Assembly (NCBI GenBank): GCA_044425705.1
Contig: JAWXVD010000106.1
Coordinates: forward strand, 1 to 11,410
Origin: JAWXVD01 sp044425705
GTDB lineage: Bacteria; Bacillota; Clostridia; Lachnospirales; Lachnospiraceae
Reading direction: 5' to 3'
DNA length: 11,410 nt
In this document: positions 6,004 to 11,410 of the stretch, piece after piece
How the letters are laid out: the number at the start of each line of letters is the position of its first letter
How positions within the stretch are numbered: the first letter of the stretch is position 1
Position numbers and translations under genes: made by a program
Notes under the pieces: generated by a model
Told to the model about the DNA's origin: nothing
The model's input: the letters and a program-made list of their open reading frames with translations, nothing else
Database searches by the model: none

Positions 6004-6612
6004 GTGAACGCAGATGCGAAGCAAAGAAATATTGAAAATATTTTTGCAAAATATAAGTATATAATGACAACAGCACAGCTAAAAGAAGAAAGATTTTATC
6101 ATGCAGATATTGTGAGTCTTCTTAGTAGTGGTTTGATTGAAAAAGTAAAGAGAGGATACTATCATTATCTTCAAAATGATAGTGGAAGTGAAATTTTAAT
6201 CATAAATAAGCTATTCCCCGATGCAGTGCTATGCATGGAAACAGCTCTATTTTATTATGGATATACAGACAGAAATCCTGCTGAATGGAATTTTACCATA
6301 GACAAGAAGGTATCTAAAGGGAAAACGGAAATTGACTATCCTTTTATAACAGCTTATCGCGTAGAATCATCAGTTCTTGTTCTTGGTGAAACTGAAGGCA
6401 TAATAGATGGAGAACCAGTCCGAATCTATGATATAGATCGGACTATTTGTGATGTTCTTAGAAACATGAACAAGGTGGATAAAGAGATATTCAATAAAGC
6501 AATACAAAGATATGTTAACGATGAGCAGAAAAATATCCCTAATCTAATGAAATATGCAAAAAAACTACGAGTACAAAAAAAAGTGAAAGACTTGATAGGA
6601 GTGTGGCTATAA
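6004..6612 (+). CDS. abiEi: AbiEi antitoxin of type IV toxin-antitoxin system
   Basis: Antitoxin of the AbiE abortive-infection system. The N-terminal winged helix (about residues 8-55, IENIFAKYKYIMTTAQLKEE through GLIEKVKRGYYHYL) is the typical DNA-binding repressor part. The C-terminal domain (about 60-202) contains the conserved PDAVLCMETALFYYGY and YDIDRTICDVLR stretches needed for antitoxicity in studied members. GTG 6004 is preferred to the longer ATG 5923, because the family begins with this sequence, AGAGGTG lies just upstream, and 5923 falls inside the promoter. The product is 202 residues, a normal length. The stop overlaps the toxin start by one base. In type IV systems antitoxin and toxin do not form a stable complex; the antitoxin counteracts the toxin's effect and represses the operon. 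Confidence 0.93.
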   Translation: MNADAKQRNIENIFAKYKYIMTTAQLKEERFYHADIVSLLSSGLIEKVKRGYYHYLQNDSGSEILIINKLFPDAVLCMETALFYYGYTDRNPAEWNFTIDKKVSKGKTEIDYPFITAYRVESSVLVLGETEGIIDGEPVRIYDIDRTICDVLRNMNKVDKEIFNKAIQRYVNDEQKNIPNLMKYAKKLRVQKKVKDLIGVWL

Positions 6613-7517
6613 TGGCAGATAGTGCAGCATCAGTATTGGCGAAACTAAGAAATAAGGCAAAGAGCGTAGGCATAAGCTATCAGCAATGTCTGCAACTATT
6701 TGTGCAAGAAGAATTTTTAAGAAAACTTTCAAAGTCAGGCTATGATGAAAATCTCGTTCTAAAGGGTGGATTGTTTATTTATACCTTAACTAACTTTGAA
6801 AGTAGAGCCACAGTCGATGTGGATTTCTTGCTAAGATATTTTTCAAATTCTATGGAAGATGTGCAGGTTTTAATTGAAAAAATTATTTGTGTTGATACTG
6901 GAAATGATTATATTACTATGAAAACAAAAGGTTTTGAGGAAATTTCTCCTCAAAGAAAATATAAAGGTATCAGTGTTCAGATTATTGCTCAGATTAAAAA
7001 TGTTCGAGTACCCTTTCATGTAGACATAGGTGTTGGAGATGTAATCATACCGAAAGCAGAAGAAAGAGTTATCACGACCCAGCTCCCAGAGTTTGAATCC
7101 CCTTTTATAAAAACATACTCCATCGAAAGTACAATTGCTGAGAAGTTTGATGCTATGTTTCAAAGATTCGAACTTACTAGTAGAATGAAAGACTTCTATG
7201 ATATTTATTACTTAGCTTCTACTTTTGATTTTGAGGGTTTGAAACTGCAAACTGCGGTTTTTGAAACGTTGAATTGTCGTGGTACTGGTTATGAAGCTGA
7301 TAGCTTTGATAGACTTATGTCACTGTCTAGTGATGATGATATTGTTAAGAGATGGAAAGCCTTTCTTAAGGTTATAAAAGACGATACATTAGAGTTTCAA
7401 GTGGTTATGGATATGATTAAAACTTTCCTGTCCCCTGTTTTTGAAGCAATTATACGAGAAGATGAATTGCTTTTGAGGTGGAATTGTGGGAAACGAGAGT
7501 GGATAAATCTAGATTGA
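6612..7517 (+). CDS. abiEii: AbiEii nucleotidyltransferase toxin
   Basis: Toxin of the AbiE pair, a DUF1814/nucleotidyltransferase-fold protein (AbiEii/AbiGii family) that in studied relatives adds nucleotides to RNA such as tRNA 3' ends and stops growth during phage infection. Motifs are intact: LKGGLFIYTL (50-59) with the GG loop; the metal-binding TVDVDF (67-72); HVDIGVGD (136-143); and the later SIESTIAEKFDAM (170-182) and RMKDFYDIYYL (191-201). ATG 6612 overlaps the antitoxin stop (TAATG) and has GGAG upstream; the in-frame GTG at 6603 is less likely. At 301 residues it is full length with no lesion, so the operon is probably functional. Confidence 0.93.
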   Translation: MADSAASVLAKLRNKAKSVGISYQQCLQLFVQEEFLRKLSKSGYDENLVLKGGLFIYTLTNFESRATVDVDFLLRYFSNSMEDVQVLIEKIICVDTGNDYITMKTKGFEEISPQRKYKGISVQIIAQIKNVRVPFHVDIGVGDVIIPKAEERVITTQLPEFESPFIKTYSIESTIAEKFDAMFQRFELTSRMKDFYDIYYLASTFDFEGLKLQTAVFETLNCRGTGYEADSFDRLMSLSSDDDIVKRWKAFLKVIKDDTLEFQVVMDMIKTFLSPVFEAIIREDELLLRWNCGKREWINLD

Positions 7518-7540
7518 TATTGTCAATATCTCTTTATACT
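7516..7540 (+). terminator. Weak terminator after abiEii
   Basis: GATATT (7516-7521) pairs with AATATC (7525-7530) around GTC, followed by T-rich but interrupted sequence ending in five T. The stem is AU-only apart from its outer pair, so termination would be modest. A second hairpin, GCAGCAGT (7565-7572)/ACTGTTGC (7590-7597), lies downstream without a T-run. Confidence 0.35.
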
Positions 7541-7657
7541 TTTTCTCAAGGATGCTTGACCTATGCAGCAGTCTGTAATGAACTGTAATACTGTTGCCTC
7601 TTAATCATAGGGGGTAAGTCTCCATTGGTGGAACAAATTCTTCTATTATTTCAATAA

Positions 7658-8029
7658 CTGGTAAAATATCTCTTGATCAGTGTTTTCATTTTTGTATCCA
7701 TTGCTAGGCCTAATACGGCTGAATCAAAACAGTCAAAGATCAATGTTGTGACTAATACAACAACAAACTCGTTTGACTATCAAAAAACATTAAAGGTACT
7801 TAAAGAAATCGAAGGGTACTTGGATTTTCCACAATTTTTAGAAACATTTGAAGATAATAGCGAAAATTTGAAGAAAATTATATTGGAAACAATAGCTGCT
7901 ACTGAACTCAAAAGCGATGAAACACTGATAACTAAATCATTACAGTTAATTAAAAACTTAACTATAGGTGCAACTAGCAGTATGATTTCTTCAGGAATTC
8001 TCGCACTACTTGGTACATCGCCACTATAA
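7658..8029 (+). CDS. Small protein of unknown function, N-terminus unclear
   Basis: An open frame with no usable ATG. The first in-frame initiator is TTG at 7673, with no clear ribosome binding site, and the frame opens at 7658 after a TAA. I do not recognise the family. The middle (about residues 30-90 from the TTG) is acidic and helical (DYQKTLKVLKEIEGYLDFPQ, LKKIILETIAATELKS). The end, LTIGATSSMISSGILALLG, is a Gly/Ala/Ser-rich hydrophobic segment that could insert in a membrane. The NVVTNTTTNSFDYQKTL stretch looks like the true start region of a soluble small protein, so the hydrophobic first 15 residues may be accidental read-through and the gene 5'-truncated. It ends 94 bases before the large gene at 8124 and may be its partner. 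Confidence 0.45.
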   Translation: MVKYLLISVFIFVSIARPNTAESKQSKINVVTNTTTNSFDYQKTLKVLKEIEGYLDFPQFLETFEDNSENLKKIILETIAATELKSDETLITKSLQLIKNLTIGATSSMISSGILALLGTSPL

Positions 8030-8123
8030 TACAATAAGTGGCATTAATCAAAACAAAAAACATATTAAAACTGAGTAAGTTGTAGATGTTTATAAATAGA
8101 TGATTGAGAAAGGAGGCCAGACT

Positions 8124-9830
8124 GTGGATGTTATTTTAGGTTATATTGCAAATATCGGTCTTGATGCCATAAAAGAAAAAATCAAAGACCCAGTAATGGA
8201 GGCAGCAGTAAGGGCTAGATTAGATGATTTTTTGAAAAGACAACAACAATTGAATTTTAATTGCACAAGAGAAGAAGAAATAGATTTTGAAAGACTTAGT
8301 GATTATATTCGAAGTGATATGATAGATGATGTTAAGGATAGATTTTTTGGAGATAAGAGCACTCGTAGAAGTGCATATAACAATATTATGAGTAAGTCAA
8401 TTCGATATGCGCAATCAAAAACAACCATGTCAAAAGAAAGAGCTAAAAAAATGGTTTCAACCTCCATTAATATTCTGAAAAAATTTTATGAGTCAAAGGC
8501 CAATAGAGAATTATCATATTATGCAGCACGTATAGAAGATACAGTTATTGACGAGATGACAGAGCAACATTATCAGATCACACAAAAATTTGATCAACTA
8601 GCCACTAAGGTAGATGAAATTTCATTACTCTCTATTGAGCATAGTATGAAACTGGTAGGGCAAGGAAAAGTTGATGAAGTAGGAACTAATCTTTCTAAGT
8701 TTTTTAAAGCAATAAATACTGGACATCCATTATATCCGCATTATGGATTTGATATGAAAGATCAAAATGGTAAAATGATAAGCATAGCACTTACAAAAGA
8801 GTCTATAGATTTGTATCCGCCACGTTTTAACATTATAGCCAATTCTGTGAAAGTTGGAACGAAAGATATTTTAGAAATACCTTCTTATGATGTGCTTGGA
8901 TATTCATATCGTTACCAAAGTCCAATAATTCTTAATGTAGAAATTGCTAATAAACTTTTAGGTAATATTTTAGATCCTGTTCAGGATGAAGCTACAGAAA
9001 TGCAAGGTCGTGAAATAACTATTTATCCACCAGAGTTTACGCCAGCATTTCCGTGTAGCATTAGTATGGATGGAGAAATAATATATGATTATTTACTAAT
9101 GAGAACAAAGCAGATTTTAGAAGATGGCACGATAATAAGCAATAATGAAGAACAAGTAAATAGAGCGTTTACAGTAACTCTTACAACAAATTTAAGTGCT
9201 AAAAAAATGCATTTTAATATTGCTCCGATAAATGCTTCTAGTGATGATCAGTTGAAGTATCGTAAGTTTATGAAAAAAGCTTCCCAAGGTGGATTTGTCG
9301 AAATCAAAGCATTAGCACTTAATACCGTGTTGGGCGGAGGGAAAGTAGAGCCATTTACACCATCAGAGCAAATAGATGCTGAAATTGAACTTCTCAAGAA
9401 AGTGACAGCGATTGAAAAATTTTTTCAATTAATAATAGCTATTCCACAAGATATTACGATTGAAGACCATAAAACAATAAATTATGTATATCAAATCATT
9501 CATGATGGATCATATAGTGGAAAGTGGTCGAATTTCAGTTTAAAATTTGAATTTGGGGATGACTTAAAATTTAATATAGAAGAAATGAATGACACTGCTT
9601 ATAGTTTCGCATATTCTTGTATAGCAAAGGTAGAATTGTTTGATCAGATATTTGATTTTCCAATGAGAAGAACTTTAAATGCTGCAAAGATAAAGGATAT
9701 GGATAGGCTAAAACAAAAGATAAAAGTTTTAGAATGTGGCGATATTTTTACAGTCACTTTAGTTCCGGATGAGGATAACAAGGATGGTATATATGAAGAT
9801 GTGATAGTTGAAGATATTGAAATAAGTTAG
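8124..9830 (+). CDS. Large protein of unknown function, possible defence gene
   Basis: A 568-residue soluble protein I cannot assign to a named family. GTG 8124 is chosen because a perfect AAAGGAGG (8109-8116) sits seven bases upstream; starting at the ATG at 8100 would place that site inside the gene. The first ~170 residues are all-helical and charged (VDVILGYIANIGLDAIKEKI, then FERLSDYIRSDMIDDVKDRF); in style they resemble the N-terminal helical modules that precede NTPase or effector domains in Firmicute defence proteins. A heptad-like stretch follows (KFDQLATKVDEISLLSIEHS), then HPLYPHYGF and a beta-rich C-terminal half. No Walker A, nuclease, protease or membrane motif is visible. It sits downstream of abiE, apparently in its own unit. 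The defence role is inference from context and style only. Confidence 0.7.
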   Translation: MDVILGYIANIGLDAIKEKIKDPVMEAAVRARLDDFLKRQQQLNFNCTREEEIDFERLSDYIRSDMIDDVKDRFFGDKSTRRSAYNNIMSKSIRYAQSKTTMSKERAKKMVSTSINILKKFYESKANRELSYYAARIEDTVIDEMTEQHYQITQKFDQLATKVDEISLLSIEHSMKLVGQGKVDEVGTNLSKFFKAINTGHPLYPHYGFDMKDQNGKMISIALTKESIDLYPPRFNIIANSVKVGTKDILEIPSYDVLGYSYRYQSPIILNVEIANKLLGNILDPVQDEATEMQGREITIYPPEFTPAFPCSISMDGEIIYDYLLMRTKQILEDGTIISNNEEQVNRAFTVTLTTNLSAKKMHFNIAPINASSDDQLKYRKFMKKASQGGFVEIKALALNTVLGGGKVEPFTPSEQIDAEIELLKKVTAIEKFFQLIIAIPQDITIEDHKTINYVYQIIHDGSYSGKWSNFSLKFEFGDDLKFNIEEMNDTAYSFAYSCIAKVELFDQIFDFPMRRTLNAAKIKDMDRLKQKIKVLECGDIFTVTLVPDEDNKDGIYEDVIVEDIEIS

Positions 9831-10147
9831 TTGGTTAAATAAAATATTTCCTGCTAATATCAAAATTTTCAGGGATATATATCCTATCAATCTAAACATT
9901 AACACTAGATTTAAGTTCTACGATAAAACGACTACTGAAATTGCATATCTAATTACTTAGAGAATTTTAAAAAATTGAATATCAATGATATGACAGCAAG
10001 CGAGATAAAGCTGCTAGGCATGATGGATAGCCTGCACGATAAAAACGAGGAATTCCCTCTTAGTTCATTAAGAAGGATTGTAACCAAAATCTATGTACTA
10101 GAGAACCAAGTGTTATAAATTCACTTCAAGGTAGGTTTAACTGTTAA
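9831..10147. other. Decayed stretch with one unassigned open frame
   Basis: No intact gene. A frame open from 9939 to 10118 contains KKLNINDMTASEIKLLGMMD and FPLSSLRRIVTKIYVLENQ (an ATG is at 9990); it reads like real protein, but I cannot name it. Another frame from 9831 to about 9960 (FRDIYPINLNINTRFKFYD) is open without a start. Both look like relics. A 12-bp perfect palindrome, GGATATATATCC, lies at 9873-9884. No clear terminator for the gene ending at 9830. Confidence 0.4.
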
Positions 10148-10301
10148 AGTAAATTGTGTGGAATAAAGCCTTTATCAGAGGCGTTTAAAAGAAACGTAAA
10201 GCGAAAAGATAGAGATATAATGCGCTTGTCAGAATATGCCAAATGTTTAAAGGTTGAAGGTTGAAGAAAAGGTGAGAACCTATTTGGAGGTACTTCTATG
10301 A
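10148..10301 (+). pseudogene. Second AbiEi antitoxin, C-terminal remnant with frameshift
   Basis: The 3' end of an AbiEi-type antitoxin of a different subtype from the intact one at 6004. It reads EAFKRNVKRKDRDIMRLSEY, AKCLKVE in one frame, then EEKVRTYLEVLL and TGA (10299-10301) in the next. Arg-Tyr-Leu-Glu-Val-Leu-Leu is a usual end for this subtype. The shift is explained exactly by a 7-bp tandem duplication, GGTTGAA (10252-10258 and 10259-10265): with one copy the frame runs through without interruption as LKVEEKVRTYLEVLL. Everything upstream of about 10148 is missing. The stop overlaps the toxin ATG (ATGA), the usual operon coupling. Confidence 0.75.
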
Positions 10302-10351
10302 AGAATGCGATGCAACTAAAAGCAATTATCCACCAATGGCAGTTCTGTTAA
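10298..10351 (+). pseudogene. Second AbiEii toxin, first codons only
   Basis: ATG 10298 overlaps the antitoxin stop and is followed by MKNAMQLKAII, the characteristic start of the second AbiEii nucleotidyltransferase subtype found in Firmicutes. After 11 residues the similarity ends (HQWQFC, stop 10349-10351) and KilA-N gene fragments take over. GGAGG at 10283-10288 is a good ribosome binding site. The catalytic GG/DxD motifs are absent, so only the operon junction survives. Confidence 0.7.
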
Positions 10352-10357
10352 AGTTAG

Positions 10358-10623
10358 AGGTATGATGATTCCAATGCTACTATTTGTAATTGGATGCGAA
10401 ATAAGGATACACTTGAATTTTTAGGGCTATGGAAAGTTATAATGCAGTTTTAATTGAACAAGGAATAGTACAAGCAGAACGATTAATACTGCTACATAAG
10501 TTAACGGTGAAGCAGATAAAAACAGCAACCATATTTATTCGTGAAGGACAAAGTTTCAAATTTCCTGAGATACTCAAGGAAAATCGAAATGACGCTTTAC
10601 AAATATATTTCAAAAATTTATAA
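10358..10623 (+). pseudogene. KilA-N domain protein, fragments
   Basis: Frame 10358-10453 reads RYDDSNATICNWMRNKDTLE, then FLGLW, a clear match to the KilA-N DNA-binding domain found in phage and bacterial proteins (DDPNAVI.NWMRNR.T.EFLG.W). The next frame, 10429-10623, reads ESYNAVLIEQGIVQAERLIL, then LHKLTVKQIKT, which resembles the usual C-terminal end of such KilA-N proteins (N..LI.QG..Q.ERL..LN..A..QM). Between them most of the protein is missing and the frame changes, so this is an internally deleted relic. The possible KVRG beginning of the domain is seen near 10348-10360 in another frame. Confidence 0.65.
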
Positions 10624-10681
10624 TGAATGTAAATAATTGTTTAGGTGTTTTGTAGAGTTTTCTGAAAGTGGGTGAAATGTA

Positions 10682-10948
10682 ATGAAAGAAGCGGTGCTTA
10701 GCAATGATAAACAATTTACTTGTTTTGAATTTAATCAAATAAAGATAAGATTTAAAACTTCTTCGAAACTCGAATACTATACAGAGATTTTAGAGTGGGA
10801 TAAAGGTTATTTAGTGGTGAATGCAAAATATGAAGGTGCTGAAGAGGAGGAAGAATATATTGACTTAATTCCGATTTTACAAAACTTATATTTTGATGCA
10901 GATGAATTTTTGAAACCCATTGAGAAAGTGAGAATAAAAAATGTGTAA
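10682..10948 (+). CDS. Conserved small protein of unknown function
   Basis: An 88-residue acidic protein, MKEAVLSNDKQFTCFEFNQI at its start, with YYTEILEWDKGYLVVNAKY and EEYIDLIPILQNLYFDADEF further on. It looks like a small alpha/beta domain protein often seen on clostridial accessory regions, but I cannot give a function. The start codon follows a GGTGAAATGTA leader with a moderate ribosome binding site. The next small gene begins inside its last codons. No signal peptide or membrane segment. Confidence 0.65.
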   Translation: MKEAVLSNDKQFTCFEFNQIKIRFKTSSKLEYYTEILEWDKGYLVVNAKYEGAEEEEEYIDLIPILQNLYFDADEFLKPIEKVRIKNV

Positions 10949-11075
10949 TATAATGGAAATTGCTGATTCGGCTCAGATAGTAGTAAACGGTTATGCATTT
11001 ACAAAGGAAAGGGAATTTGTTCGTATTTTGAATCACTTACCAGAGATTAGTACGACAGGTTTCTATTGTCAATAG
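10941..11075 (+). CDS. Small protein, probably C-terminally truncated
   Basis: 44 residues from ATG 10941 (alternative ATG 10953), overlapping the end of the preceding gene by eight bases. MEIADSAQIVVNGYAFTKER is a plausible folded start, but the sequence ends abruptly after VRILNHLPEISTTGFYCQ. Related small proteins, as I remember them, are longer, with the VRILN segment mid-protein, so a deletion or frameshift near 11035 is likely. Function unknown; probably cotranscribed with the upstream gene and ended by the terminator at 11114. Confidence 0.45.
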   Translation: MCNIMEIADSAQIVVNGYAFTKEREFVRILNHLPEISTTGFYCQ

Positions 11076-11113
11076 ATGAATATAAAAGATGGTGATGGTA
11101 TAAACATAAATAA

Positions 11114-11153
11114 AAAAGAGTGTCTTAAGTAATGAAACTTAAGACACTCTTTT
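11114..11153. terminator. Strong bidirectional rho-independent terminator
   Basis: A perfect 17-bp stem, AAAAGAGTGTCTTAAGT (11114-11130) with ACTTAAGACACTCTTTT (11137-11153), closes on the loop AATGAA. The plus strand ends in TCTTTTAATA and the minus strand in CTCTTTTTTATTT, so it can stop both the small genes from the left and the transporter gene from the right. Confidence 0.9.
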
Positions 11154-11195
11154 AATATATTACCTTCTGTTGCTTAATTTAGAGGAGGGTCGTCA

Positions 11196-11410
11196 TTAAA
11201 CAAACATCGGTATGAAGTAGAATCCTAACATAGCTAAAACAGTCCAGAATACCCAGATGAAAGCACAGAAGCCCCAAACGTCTTTTAACTTCATATTAAC
11301 AACAGCTAAAGCTGGAATTAAGTATAATGGTTGTAATAAGTTAGTAGCTTCGTCACCATGTACGAAAGCATTGATACAAGTAACTACATCAGCACCAGAT
11401 TGTTGTGCAG
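11196..11410 (-). CDS. AtoE-type short-chain fatty acid transporter (3' end)
   Basis: The minus strand encodes the last 70 residues of an integral membrane transporter; the gene continues past the window's right edge. The segment FVHGDEATNLLQPLYLIPAL followed by NMKLKDVWGFCAF matches the AtoE/TIGR00366 short-chain fatty-acid transporter family (GD..TN..QP...IP.LA). A final hydrophobic helix (FIWVFWTVLAMLGFYFIPMF) runs to the TAA (complement of 11196-11198). The family takes up or exchanges short-chain fatty acids such as acetoacetate or butyrate with cations. Its more regular codon use (many GCT, GTA, TTA) differs from the accessory genes to the left and fits a well-expressed core gene. The bidirectional terminator at 11114 ends it. 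Confidence 0.8.
   Translation of the reverse strand, partial: AQQSGADVVTCINAFVHGDEATNLLQPLYLIPALAVVNMKLKDVWGFCAFIWVFWTVLAMLGFYFIPMFV

Noticed and set aside
6870..7163. 97-residue minus-strand frame
   Set aside because: Antisense shadow of abiEii; its composition is that of reverse-complemented AT-rich coding DNA.
7565..7597. tRNA-like or riboswitch structure after abiEii
   Set aside because: A single hairpin with a 17-base loop; no cloverleaf arms and no conserved riboswitch core could be traced.
10752..11036. Minus-strand frames opposite the small genes
   Set aside because: Shadows of the plus-strand genes at 10682 and 10941, with no start signals.

Overview
The window looks like an AT-rich Firmicute chromosome, most likely a clostridial (Lachnospiraceae-type) gut anaerobe. 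This rests on the A+T-rich codon use, the strong AGGAGG-type ribosome binding sites, TTGACT-17-TATAAT promoters, and the gene families present: large serine recombinases, an ICE-type ImmA/IrrE relative, and an AtoE-like fatty-acid transporter. The taxon is inferred from style, not from a marker gene.

Only the extreme right end (11196-11410, minus strand) looks like core chromosome: the C-terminal 70 residues of an AtoE-type short-chain fatty-acid transporter. It is separated from the rest by a strong bidirectional terminator (11114-11153). Everything to its left is accessory DNA, a defence and mobile-element graveyard.

Layout: (1) 172-879, the C-terminal part of a large serine recombinase that lacks its catalytic domain, followed by about 500 bases of hairpin-rich non-coding DNA. 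(2) 1402-4469, a tightly overlapping four-gene operon with its own consensus promoter: a C-protein-like HTH regulator, a complete DNA (cytosine-5) methyltransferase, a DUF262 (ParB/GmrS-like) gene broken by one in-frame TAA, and a MAE_28990/MAE_18760-type HEPN RNase with an intact RxxxxH motif. No conventional restriction endonuclease is present, so the DUF262+HEPN pair appears to occupy that place. (3) 4787-5911, a second recombinase 3' tail homologous to the one at 841-1010, a decayed ImmA/IrrE-type gene behind a perfect 11-bp palindromic promoter/operator, and pieces of another serine recombinase. (4) 5916-7517, an apparently intact type IV toxin-antitoxin operon (AbiEi antitoxin, AbiEii nucleotidyltransferase toxin) with a consensus promoter and an inverted-repeat operator. 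(5) 7658-9830, a small protein of unknown function and a 568-residue protein of unknown function that may be a defence gene. (6) 9831-10623, relics: an unassigned frame, the junction of a second, different abiE operon killed by a 7-bp tandem duplication, and fragments of a KilA-N gene. (7) 10682-11075, two small overlapping genes of unknown function, the second truncated.

Taken together, the segment is a hotspot next to a transporter gene where integrative elements have repeatedly inserted and decayed. They left two defence loci with intact genes (methyltransferase/DUF262/HEPN, and AbiE). The most interesting item is the methyltransferase-DUF262-HEPN operon and the nonsense codon in its middle gene.
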